From contig NZ_CP147012.1 in NCBI RefSeq assembly GCF_037126285.1, positions 5,010,001 to 5,074,000 on the forward strand: a stretch of DNA of 64,000 nt, read 5' to 3'. Made by a program: the position numbers and the translations under genes. The notes under the pieces were generated by a model. That model was not told the DNA's origin and made no database searches. It saw only the letters and a list, made by a program, of their open reading frames with translations. Positions within the stretch are counted from its first letter, which is position 1; each line of letters begins with the position of its first letter. Origin of the DNA: Bernardetia sp. MNP-M8. Its GTDB lineage: Bacteria; Bacteroidota; Bacteroidia; Cytophagales; Bernardetiaceae. Below, one piece after another: positions 47,790 through 55,418 of this stretch.

Positions 47790-48788
47790 ATGGAAACTAG
47801 CACTACATTTTTACAAGACTTGCGTAAAATAAAATGGAAATCTATCAGACATGCATATGGAACTTCCGAAAATATACAAACAGCATTGGTAAGATTATGG
47901 AATACTGCCCAAAAACTCAAAGTAATACAAAGTGAAGAAGACGAAAAAAAATATACTCGTAAGTTTGACAAAAATTTAAGTATTTTAGAGGGATTCCTTT
48001 ACCATCAAGGTACTATTTATGAATCGACTATCGAAGCTATTCCTTTTTTAATCAGACTTATTCCTTACTTTCCTTTTGCTGGGCAAAAAGAAATTCTATT
48101 TTTACTTCATAGTTTTTCTAAAGGACAAACTTACTATATTCAACACGAGAGTTTTTTTAATAATTCAAAAAGCTATACCTCAGAAGAATATCAAGCATTA
48201 GTAGCAGAAGAAAAAAAGATTTTAGAAAAAATGTATAGTGTATTTGACCAACATATAAAACACTTATTATTTTTTTGGGAGAAATTAGATAAAGAAAATA
48301 ATCAAGATTCAAATTATGGAAACCTACTAGGTATTATTTTATTATTAATTTCGAATCTAATAGAAAGAAATCCTCACTCTATTACTTCATTTAACGACTG
48401 GTTTCAGAAAGCCAAACAAACCAAGATTTGGAATTTAAAAAATACATCTAAAGAAATTACAACGATACGCTCTTATACGTTAGAGATGTGGAAAAGAACA
48501 AGTCCTTATTTACCTACTCATTTTTCATTACTCCAAGACAAAGCTCTTCAACTAGCCAACTTTCCTAAATTAGAACAAGAAAAAATAATAGCTATTTGTG
48601 CATTGCTCAATCTAAATAACTACAACAAACAATTTGACACTCTACTATTGCCTTTAGTAGAAAATACAGAAATAATAAAAGAGGAATTTGAAGAGGATTT
48701 TCTTTACTTGGCTATTTATATATCTTTTACTAAGTATGTAGCTTTATCTTTGGCTAAACTACCTACCATCTACAGGGCATGTTCATAA
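47790..48788 (+). CDS. HEAT-repeat-like protein with C-terminus replaced by an IS insertion
   Basis: A 332-aa helical protein from the ATG at 47790 (47769 is an upstream in-frame alternative). The segment F-L-Y-H-Q-G-T-I-Y-E-S-T-I-E-A-I-P-F-L-I-R-L resembles HEAT-like proteins, some associated with polymorphic toxin immunity (not proven here). The ISAs1-family element at 48773-50027 cuts the gene: the present protein ends I-Y-R-A-C-S. Joining 48772 to 50038 restores the frame I-Y-K-L-D-T-S-F-E with a stop at 50060-50062, so the insertion replaced only eight residues with four. The protein may still work. Confidence 0.65.
   Translation: METSTTFLQDLRKIKWKSIRHAYGTSENIQTALVRLWNTAQKLKVIQSEEDEKKYTRKFDKNLSILEGFLYHQGTIYESTIEAIPFLIRLIPYFPFAGQKEILFLLHSFSKGQTYYIQHESFFNNSKSYTSEEYQALVAEEKKILEKMYSVFDQHIKHLLFFWEKLDKENNQDSNYGNLLGIILLLISNLIERNPHSITSFNDWFQKAKQTKIWNLKNTSKEITTIRSYTLEMWKRTSPYLPTHFSLLQDKALQLANFPKLEQEKIIAICALLNLNNYNKQFDTLLLPLVENTEIIKEEFEEDFLYLAIYISFTKYVALSLAKLPTIYRACS
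48763..48772. repeat. Left copy of 10-bp IS target duplication
   Basis: ctaccatcta flanks the ISAs1-family element; the identical copy is at 50028-50037. Confidence 0.9.
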
Positions 48789-50027
48789 AAATCTTTTATG
48801 TTCAAAGAGGTGATATACATTTCGTTCTTTGTAGGCTAATTCTTCTCTGAGTACTGTGAGATTTTCTACTTTTTGCACTTCCAATAGGTTTGTAGCTAGT
48901 GTTATACAAACAGCTATAAACCTACTTTGGTTTTCATTTCTAGTTATCAAATTGTCTTCTCCCATTTGTTTATCTCTTGTATTATGATGTACTTCTATTG
49001 TCCAATGCTCTCTTATAGCCATAAATAATTCTAGGAAATTAATTTGGTTGAGAGGTAAATTGGTTACCCAGTAACTTTTTTCTTTACTTTTTTTCTGTGT
49101 TTTTGTAATTTTTCTTTCTCTTTCTACTACTATCAGGGTTTTGACTTTCGTTTCTTTCCAACGTTTGGGTAATGATTCTGTATTCATTTCATATCCAAAA
49201 CCGATTCGTATTTCTTCTCTTCCATGCGCTTTTTGGTAGGCTTCTTTTTTATAAGAAGTAGTTAAATTATCGTCAATATGTTTACAATCTTCTAAAAGAA
49301 GTTTTTGATTTGCCTTTACTTGCATCAAATAAATACCTCCTTTTTTTGCTATTAAAGCAGGTAATTCACTACTCAAATGAAGAGCATCTAACGTATATTT
49401 ACCTAATAAGTAATCGTAGGAGTTAAAATAATGAGATACAACAGTCTTTTCCGAGTCTTTACTTCCATTGTACCACCCTACAATACTACTTTGTTTAGTT
49501 GAATGAGAAGTACGAGAAACTACATTTTGACCTCGTTTTTCTCCTGCTACATCATCAATACTACCACGAAGTTCTTTTCCATCTATGGCGTACCATTCTA
49601 AAGCATCTTTATAAATATATTGATGAAAGAAGGTTTCATTAATTGCATTAAAACCTTGATAATCAACTTTTTTTAGAATACGTTGAAGTTGAGTATAAGA
49701 AATACACGAAGAAACTTCTATATCTAAATCTTGAGCTACTTCTTTATAAGAACGGCACATAGAACGATGAATATAGGCGACTGTCAGTTTTTTATCAGAG
49801 CGTAAAATACAAAGCATAAACAGAACAATGACAAATGCTAAAGAATGCTGTTTTCCACGGTTATCTCGGTGGTCTAAAAGACAAGTTTGTACTTCTTGAT
49901 AATACTTTGTAAATTCGTTTTTTGGGGAGTATGCATAGTTTTATATTTTGTAGGTTAGAATTACAAAAATAGAAAATTTAGCAAACGCCCCTTTTTTTTG
50001 GACATTATTTTTTATGAACATGCCCTG
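48773..50027. mobile_element. ISAs1-family insertion sequence, 1255 bp
   Basis: The ends cagggcatgttcataaa (48773-48789) and tttatgaacatgccctg (50011-50027) are perfect 17-bp terminal inverted repeats, and the element is bracketed by 10-bp direct repeats. It carries one transposase gene on the minus strand. The direct repeats are unmutated, so the insertion is probably recent. It sits inside the last codons of the HEAT-like gene. Confidence 0.9.
48783..49817 (-). CDS. ISAs1-family DDE transposase (N-terminus frameshifted)
   Basis: A DDE transposase: the first Asp in A-I-D-G-K-E-L-R-G, the second in Y-T-L-D-A-L-H-L, and the Glu in W-T-I-E-V-H-H-N-T-R-D. The 344-codon frame starts at an internal ATG. 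The same frame continues upstream in family-like sequence (C-L-L-D-H-R-D-N-R-G-K-Q-H-S-L) but reaches a stop without a start. An ATG at 49936 is in another frame, and one extra A in the six-A run (T6 at 49918-49923 on this strand) would join the two. The protein is therefore either broken or made by slippage. Confidence 0.85.
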   Translation of the reverse strand: MLCILRSDKKLTVAYIHRSMCRSYKEVAQDLDIEVSSCISYTQLQRILKKVDYQGFNAINETFFHQYIYKDALEWYAIDGKELRGSIDDVAGEKRGQNVVSRTSHSTKQSSIVGWYNGSKDSEKTVVSHYFNSYDYLLGKYTLDALHLSSELPALIAKKGGIYLMQVKANQKLLLEDCKHIDDNLTTSYKKEAYQKAHGREEIRIGFGYEMNTESLPKRWKETKVKTLIVVERERKITKTQKKSKEKSYWVTNLPLNQINFLELFMAIREHWTIEVHHNTRDKQMGEDNLITRNENQSRFIAVCITLATNLLEVQKVENLTVLREELAYKERNVYHLFEHKRFL

Positions 50028-50037
50028 CTACCATCTA
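50028..50037. repeat. Right copy of 10-bp IS target duplication
   Basis: Identical to 48763-48772. The sequence after it (50038-50062) encodes the original C-terminus of the interrupted HEAT-like gene. Confidence 0.9.
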
Positions 50038-50142
50038 TAAATTAGATACTTCTTTTGAATAAAAAAGGCTGATAATCCTAAATTTTTAGTTATTGCCAAT
50101 AGTAGGTATAAGGTGCCAGATGGGGAATAACGAAAATTCAAA

Positions 50143-50335
50143 AAACCACGGCTAGAAGCCGAATACATATAAATCACTCGTTAAAAACGAGCGATAGCCA
50201 TAAAAAATCCGAGCAAGAGCAGGGGCAGATAGTAAATAAAAAAATACCTACACTCGCAAATCTAAGATTTGCCAAACTGATAAATCGTAGTCTTTAGACA
50301 ACGCTTAACAACAAAATAATCTACGAACAACGAGG
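50143..50335. repeat. Dispersed palindromic repeat family, copy B
   Basis: About 190 bp matching copy A, with the same order of blocks: ggctagaagccg palindrome, the actcgttaaaaacgagc hairpin, gcaaatct/agatttgc, then the GTAGTC...ATAATCTACG end. It lacks the GTGTTGGGTTGC block. It lies between the HEAT-like gene's original stop and the RING-like membrane protein gene. Confidence 0.75.
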
Positions 50336-50342
50336 GACATTA

Positions 50343-51278
50343 TTAAATAATAGAAATACGAATGTTAGAATTACCATTAGCAATCATTTTCTGAACGTGA
50401 TATAGCGTATTTTCTTGATTAATTTCTATCTCTACTGAAATATTTTGACTTTTAGATAAAGTATTGAGAGCAGAAAAAAGAATAGTTCCAGTCTGAAATA
50501 TTTCGCATTCTACATTAAATTTCATTGATGTACCGATGCCATTAATTTTATAATAAACTATACAATAACTATTTGAAGAAAGATTATTTTTTTCGTAAAA
50601 AACGATACTTGTTATATTTGCTGCTGGTAAAATAAATTCTTCAAATCCATGTATACTTACAAAACCGATTGATTTTTTAGTAATGTAAAATGTATTATCC
50701 GTAAAATTTTTATAAGTAGATTTTATTTTTTGTCCAAAGTACCAGTGATATAGTGGATGAATATTTAGTAAAAAAATGAATAGTAAAGCAAGAAGGGCAA
50801 TGTAAAAAGCAAAAAAGGTTTTTGGAATTACTACTACTAATGGAAGAAGTATAAAAACACAAAACAATAAACTACCCATATATATAAAAGGATTATGAAT
50901 AATATGCTGGTAAAGGAAAGTTTTTTGAGAAGTCTGAATCCAAGGGCTTTCCTTGGTTTCAATAGGAATATTGTCTTGTATTTCCTCCAATTTTGGACCT
51001 GAAATGAATTTTGGAAGTGAAGTATAAAACAAAATATCATTCTCTAGCTTTACTTGTATCGCTTTTTGGACAGGAAATTTAGATAATGTTTCATACTGCT
51101 CACAATGTCTTTTTCCTATATACTCCCACGTATCTTTTAAAAAAACAGATTTACAACCTACACAAAAAACAACTTCATCGCTATCTGAAATAGAATCCCC
51201 TGTAATTGGGTCTTTTCTATTTTGGGCTAGAAAACTTTGATGTTCTGAAAGTTTAGAATCTATTTTGTGAATGTGCAT
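50343..51278 (-). CDS. Membrane protein with N-terminal RING/treble-clef-like zinc motif
   Basis: A 311-aa protein. The first ~70 residues have D-P-I-T-G-D-S-I and C-V-G-C ... W-E-Y-I-G-K-R-H-C, a C-x-x-C/H-C set that looks like a small RING or treble-clef zinc fold. Two closely spaced hydrophobic segments follow (residues ~130-175), then a beta-rich soluble part (~180-311). The topology suggests both soluble parts are on the same side. I do not recognise a named family. It lies between repeat copies B and E. Confidence 0.6.
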   Translation of the reverse strand: MHIHKIDSKLSEHQSFLAQNRKDPITGDSISDSDEVVFCVGCKSVFLKDTWEYIGKRHCEQYETLSKFPVQKAIQVKLENDILFYTSLPKFISGPKLEEIQDNIPIETKESPWIQTSQKTFLYQHIIHNPFIYMGSLLFCVFILLPLVVVIPKTFFAFYIALLALLFIFLLNIHPLYHWYFGQKIKSTYKNFTDNTFYITKKSIGFVSIHGFEEFILPAANITSIVFYEKNNLSSNSYCIVYYKINGIGTSMKFNVECEIFQTGTILFSALNTLSKSQNISVEIEINQENTLYHVQKMIANGNSNIRISII

Positions 51279-51297
51279 TGTTTCAATTATTTACTCA

Positions 51298-51368
51298 ACA
51301 AACGAAGATTGCTGTCGCTTGGCTTTGCCGAGTGACTTATATGTATTCGGCTTCCAGCCATGTATTTT
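51298..51368. repeat. Dispersed palindromic repeat family, inverted partial copy E
   Basis: Reverse-oriented relative of the left part of copies A and B (on the minus strand it reads ATGGCTGGAAGCCGAATAC followed by ATATAAGTCACTCGG). It adjoins copy C, making a head-to-head arrangement. Confidence 0.65.
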
Positions 51369-51418
51369 GAGTTTCTAAAATCTACTACTTTAACATCAAA
51401 ATATACCTAGAATACAAA

Positions 51419-51546
51419 ATACAAAAGGCACGGCAAGAAAGTAAATACAAAATACTACACTCACAAATTTAAGATTTGCAAAAATGATAAATCGTAGTCA
51501 ATAGACAACGCTTAACAACAAAATAATCTACGACCAACGAGGGCAA
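51419..51546. repeat. Dispersed palindromic repeat family, copy C
   Basis: Matches the right ~130 bp of copy A: AAAAGGCACGGCAAGAAAG, a degenerate form of the gcaaat/atttgc hairpin, and the GACAACGCTTAACAACAAAA end. Confidence 0.75.
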
Positions 51547-51587
51547 GAATAATTCTCCTAAATTTACGTCTTTTTTTTGTAAAAATG

Positions 51588-51670
51588 GTGTTGGGTTGCT
51601 TTGGAAATACAAAAGGCACGGCAAGATGCCGAATACATAGTCCTAACTCGGCTTGAACCGAGCCTTTAGG
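51588..51670. repeat. Dispersed palindromic repeat family, partial copy D
   Basis: It shares with copy A the 39-bp block that starts GGTGTTGGGTTGCTTTGG and ends in CACGGCAAG, then continues with gcaagatgc and a ctcgg/ccgag hairpin. It ends close to the left end of the IS110-family element. Confidence 0.7.
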
Positions 51671-51725
51671 TTTGTAGTAGATAAAATAGATGTAATTTCT
51701 TATCTTGTATTTAAGAATTCATCTA

Positions 51726-51882
51726 GTAGGAAGAGAACCTATAGCCGAGCCAGACTATAAAAATCTATCTCTCGAAACAGCCTCTTCCTACCTTTATTCA
51801 ATCTCAAACTCAAATAGTTTTCGGAGTATTTTTATTGACCTAAAAATAAACTCATTAGATAAGGTTTTAAGTCTGATTGAAT
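51726..51882 (+). ncRNA. Candidate bridge RNA of the IS110-family element
   Basis: The transposase leader folds into two stem-loop domains by eye. The first stem is 51726-51735 with 51782-51791 (gtaggaagag/ctcttcctac), with an inner tatag/ctata pair at 51740-51744/51755-51759. The second is 51796-51803 with 51875-51882 (attcaatc/gattgaat), enclosing a hairpin at 51824-51853. IS110 elements encode a bridge RNA with two internal loops in this position that match donor and target DNA; the layout fits, but complementarity to the ends has not been shown. An 82-codon frame overlaps this region and is probably fortuitous. Confidence 0.5.
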
Positions 51883-51928
51883 ACGATGAATCACTTTTTA
51901 AATTAGGTAACTCTAAATTAACTTATTT

Positions 51929-52942
51929 ATGCAAACTTACCAAAATTTTATAGGCATTGATGTGAGCAAAGAACATTTAGATATTGCTATTCTTCAAGAA
52001 GGAGAAGTAGTAAATCATAAACGCATTGAGAACAATTTGAACGCAATACAGACCTATCTTTTTTCTTTTCAAGACCTTTATGAGCTAGAGAAAAGTTTGT
52101 TTTGTATGGAACATACAGGAATGTATATCAACTGGCTTGTCATTGCTTTGATGGAATTTAATTGTGCCATTTGGGTAGAAAATGCCATTCAAATTAAACG
52201 TTCTATGGGTGTCAAAAAGCTTAAAAATGACAAAGCTGATGCTGAAAATATCGGAGCTTATGCCTTTCGTTTTCAAGACAAAGCGAACTTATATATTCCT
52301 CCTACTCAAGAACTAGAAACCCTAAAAACCTTGCAGACACTACGAAAAAAGCTAGTTACTCACAGACAGGAGCTAGAAACTTACGTTGGTGAGCAGAGCC
52401 AATTTAGCAAAGCGTCTATTCAGCAGCTTCTAGAGGAAAGCTCTAAAACAACGTTGGAACACTTTAGCCTTCGCATAGAAGAAATAGAAAAGCAGATGCA
52501 TCAAATTATTCAAGAGGATGCTGAATTGAAAGAACTCTATCGGCTCACCACTTCTGTAGTAGGTGTTGGAAAAGTAACAGCGATTCAGTTACTGGTAGCT
52601 ACTGATGGTTTTACCAAATTTGATACTGCCAAACAACTCGCTTCTTATTGTGGTGTTGTGCCTTTTGAAAACTCTTCTGGGAAATTTAAAGGCAGGGCAA
52701 GAGTATCAAAAATGGCTAATAAAACCCTCAAAACAGCCTTGCACATGTGCGCTTTATCTGCTATGAAAGTAGAGGGGGAGATGAGAGAGTATTACCTAAG
52801 AAAAGTAGCAGAAGGCAAGAATAAAATGAGTGTTATTAATGCCTTACGAAATAAAATTATACAACGCATTTTTGCCTGTGTAAAAAACAAAACGCTATAC
52901 GATAGAAACGGAATAAATTTTAACAATTTTTCTAAAGGATAG
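51929..52942 (+). CDS. IS110-family transposase/recombinase
   Basis: A 337-aa protein with an N-terminal RuvC-like DEDD domain (first Asp in F-I-G-I-D-V-S-K; E-H-T-G in M-E-H-T-G-M-Y; N-D-K-A-D-A-E-N) and a C-terminal Tnp_IS116/110/902 domain with V-V-G-V-G-K-V-T-A-I, A-S-Y-C-G-V-V-P and S-K-M-A-N-K; the catalytic Ser is presumably in that domain. The frame is intact. These recombinases act with an RNA guide encoded beside the gene. Confidence 0.92.
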   Translation: MQTYQNFIGIDVSKEHLDIAILQEGEVVNHKRIENNLNAIQTYLFSFQDLYELEKSLFCMEHTGMYINWLVIALMEFNCAIWVENAIQIKRSMGVKKLKNDKADAENIGAYAFRFQDKANLYIPPTQELETLKTLQTLRKKLVTHRQELETYVGEQSQFSKASIQQLLEESSKTTLEHFSLRIEEIEKQMHQIIQEDAELKELYRLTTSVVGVGKVTAIQLLVATDGFTKFDTAKQLASYCGVVPFENSSGKFKGRARVSKMANKTLKTALHMCALSAMKVEGEMREYYLRKVAEGKNKMSVINALRNKIIQRIFACVKNKTLYDRNGINFNNFSKG

Positions 52943-52985
52943 GCTTGGTTTTACCATAGTTTTCTAGAGCTGGGTTACTATCGCC

Positions 52986-53849
52986 TCAATTCTTTTTTTT
53001 CAAACTGTCTCTTACTGGTATAGCTTGATATAAGCTGTCAATTCTATTTTTAAGCTTTTTGTTGTCACTTGCTAAACTTAGACTATCTTGTTTTAAAGAA
53101 TCTATCTTTACCTCCATATCATATTTAATTTTCTCATATCTTGTTGAACCTATATCTTTACCTATACCATAGAAAATTGCTCCTGATGCTATGACTGCAC
53201 CAATACCTCCTAGTAAAGCATAAATATTAATATTAATATCTTGAAGTTTTTGATAAAAAGTCTTAGGTATCTCCTTTTTAAGTTCTTCATTTTCATCTTT
53301 TAGTGATTTAATTGTTGCATTAGCTTCACTTATTTTTTTTGTGTTTTCATCTTTTAGTGATTTAATTGTTGCATTAGCTTCATTTATTTTTTGTATGTTT
53401 TCATCTTTTAGTGATTGATTCTTTGCATTAGCTTCATCTATTTTTCTTATATTTTCCTCTTTTAATGATTGAATTTCTTTCTCAGCTTCATCTAACTCTT
53501 TTTCACAGTGCTTTAATATTTCATTTTCATCAAATTCTATTGAATGTGTATTAATTTCACGGATAAATTCATCTATCAAATTTGCAAGTCTATCTTGGGC
53601 TATTTTTAAATTTTTCTCTTGGTTTTCTTGGTTTTGTTTTTTTTGTCCTTCATTTCTTGGAGAAAAAATTACACCACTCCATGTAGGTTTTATCGCCCCT
53701 ATACTTACTTGTTTTTTAGGAAAGGATATAACAAATATTTTTTCAATAGAGCTATTCGCCAATCTTTTCCAATCATCAATAAGAAAATCATCAGCATTAA
53801 TTTTTTCTTTGAGTTCTGTAAGTATCTCTATTGCTTTTTCCTTTTCCAT
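52986..53849 (-). CDS. Coiled-coil protein with one transmembrane segment
   Basis: A 287-aa protein. The N-terminal ~90 residues are a soluble domain I do not recognise. Residues ~115-195 form a coiled coil made of near-perfect 18-residue repeats (S-L-K-D-E-N-x-x-K-I-x-E-A-N-A). One hydrophobic segment follows (I-Y-A-L-L-G-G-I-G-A-V-I-A-S-G-A-I-F-Y), then a short second coiled coil. The gene is 68 bp downstream of the ApeA-like HEPN gene on the same strand, so the two may work together. The repeat units are 54-bp tandem DNA repeats and could vary in number. Confidence 0.65.
   Translation of the reverse strand: MEKEKAIEILTELKEKINADDFLIDDWKRLANSSIEKIFVISFPKKQVSIGAIKPTWSGVIFSPRNEGQKKQNQENQEKNLKIAQDRLANLIDEFIREINTHSIEFDENEILKHCEKELDEAEKEIQSLKEENIRKIDEANAKNQSLKDENIQKINEANATIKSLKDENTKKISEANATIKSLKDENEELKKEIPKTFYQKLQDININIYALLGGIGAVIASGAIFYGIGKDIGSTRYEKIKYDMEVKIDSLKQDSLSLASDNKKLKNRIDSLYQAIPVRDSLKKKN
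53288..53500. repeat. 54-bp in-frame tandem repeats
   Basis: Three to four units with a 54-bp period (aligned positions 53294, 53348, 53402, 53456), the last one diverged. They encode the coiled coil of the gene at 52986-53849. Confidence 0.8.
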
Positions 53850-53917
53850 CTTGTTATAATTGTTAATTAAAAGAGTTGATATGTCTTCTTTTGATATTTA
53901 TTAATGGAGTATCATTT

Positions 53918-55324
53918 CTAAGCATTTATATCTCTTAAATGGACTAGAATTTTATTTGACTTCTCTAATAACCTTTCACATTTGTCCTTTGGATAACCTA
54001 TAAATATTGCTATTTCATATTTTAAAAGCAATTCTAATGATTTACTAACTAAATACAAGTCAAACTCATTTTCAATACGCTTATTCCATAAACCATTGTG
54101 TGCAATATCATTTCTAGTTTTTACAATCATATCAATTAAGTCATCTATAGATGAATATACAGTATTGATAAAAACACTCTTAGTTATTTTTTCTAGTTCT
54201 TCCTTCCATGAACTAATTCTCTCTCGTAAACTTAATTTACTCCAGTATCCTGCTTTTTCAATAAAAAACGCCTTTAAATTATCATCATCTATCAGCTTTT
54301 TTATAGCATTTCTTTGCTTTTTCATTTCCTGTTTCTTTTTATCAGATGTCTCTTGAAACCTATCTTTCAAAAGGTTAGTATGCAAAGCTTCTATAGCAGA
54401 ACACATGTTAAAAAAGTAAGTAGATGAGGGTAAACTGCTATTATAATTATGTGATTGAAGTAGTGTAATGATAGGATGAAGTTTAGATTCACTTAGCCAC
54501 TTATTGAGTATTATTTTAATAAACGGTTCAATATCTCCATACGTAAAGGTAAAACTATAACTAGGTTTGAATGCTCTTGAGCTTCTTCTTACAAGTTCAG
54601 AGCCTCCTTCATCTGTATCTGAAAAAACTGTAGTAGAATCGACTTTATTACTAAGCTCTTTTTCATAGAAAATGTGAGTTTCAAAAATTTGAGGGTTAGC
54701 GTGAATAACGAATAAAATGAAATTTTCTAATAGAATAGTAAGCTGAAAAATATCTGTAAATGTCCACTTATTCTTACCCTTAAAGTGAACTTCAAAGTAT
54801 GCCACTTTATCCACTTTTATTGCATAGTCCATAGTTCCCCAATACTTATCATAGCCAGTATATAAAGATAGTGATACATCTTTACCTTGATAAGAAGAAT
54901 TTAGTTGTATAATTTGTTGTGTTTGAGGAATTTCAAAAATTAATTTGTCTTCTTCTTTTTTATTATTTATGGGAAGCGTTCTTACCCACTTAGTTAGTTC
55001 TTTAGAAAAAATAGTAAACTTAGTTAGATTTAATTGATTCTTTATATCTATATGTACACCTTTCAGAAGGAATGACACTGATAAATTATCAAAAGAACCA
55101 CCTGCTCCAGAGCTATCACCATTAGGGTAAACATCAATAAAAGAAACTTTATCAAGTCCAGTAAACTCTCCCTTTATTACTTCCCATTTATTCTGTCTAA
55201 ATGTAAAGTTAGGAACTTGAATTCTTATATCATTGTCAGTAATTTCTAGCCAAACACCTTCTATAATCTCATCTGATTTTTCTGGATGATATATTTTACC
55301 AAATAGTTTTTTTTGAGTGTTCAT
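53918..55324 (-). CDS. ApeA-like HEPN protein (candidate abortive-infection factor)
   Basis: A 468-aa protein. The N-terminal ~250 residues resemble the ApeA N-terminal beta domain (G-K-I-Y-H-P-E ... I-I-E-G-V-W-L ... I-K-G-E-F). The C-terminal part is a HEPN domain with the ribonuclease motif R-x-x-x-x-H as R-N-D-I-A-H near residue 400. ApeA-type HEPN proteins cause anti-phage abortive infection, by cleaving RNA. The E. coli prototype is longer (about 590 aa). The gene is followed closely by a membrane coiled-coil gene and lies next to an IS110 element. Confidence 0.7.
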   Translation of the reverse strand: MNTQKKLFGKIYHPEKSDEIIEGVWLEITDNDIRIQVPNFTFRQNKWEVIKGEFTGLDKVSFIDVYPNGDSSGAGGSFDNLSVSFLLKGVHIDIKNQLNLTKFTIFSKELTKWVRTLPINNKKEEDKLIFEIPQTQQIIQLNSSYQGKDVSLSLYTGYDKYWGTMDYAIKVDKVAYFEVHFKGKNKWTFTDIFQLTILLENFILFVIHANPQIFETHIFYEKELSNKVDSTTVFSDTDEGGSELVRRSSRAFKPSYSFTFTYGDIEPFIKIILNKWLSESKLHPIITLLQSHNYNSSLPSSTYFFNMCSAIEALHTNLLKDRFQETSDKKKQEMKKQRNAIKKLIDDDNLKAFFIEKAGYWSKLSLRERISSWKEELEKITKSVFINTVYSSIDDLIDMIVKTRNDIAHNGLWNKRIENEFDLYLVSKSLELLLKYEIAIFIGYPKDKCERLLEKSNKILVHLRDINA

Positions 55325-55418
55325 GACTATAGAAATTTAATAGATTCTAAAAATGAAATGATTATTCTTACAAGTTTAAATAATAGACTTTTTTATGAGA
55401 TATATAAAACAAAAAATA

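Larger units (their letters stand above)
51279..51928. other. 650-bp non-coding region: repeat copies C, D, E and IS110 leader
   Basis: No protein gene is supported here. The first ~390 bp are filled by three partial copies of the dispersed palindromic repeat. The last ~230 bp (51700-51928) hold the structured leader of the IS110-family transposase. Confidence 0.6.
51690..52985 (+). mobile_element. IS110-family element (ends not precisely defined)
   Basis: Boundaries are approximate: IS110 elements lack terminal inverted repeats, so neither end can be read directly. The left limit is set by repeat copy D and the right limit by the next gene. The element comprises a structured non-coding leader and one transposase gene. 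Confidence 0.5.

Noticed and set aside
51705-51953. 82-codon open frame before and overlapping the IS110 transposase start
   Set aside because: It starts at a TTG, overlaps the transposase gene, and lies over the two-domain RNA-like structure; I treat it as fortuitous. A truncated host gene cannot be fully excluded.
52986-53849. Phage structural or tape-measure protein
   Set aside because: The coiled coil is short, there is only one membrane span, and no phage genes are adjacent.
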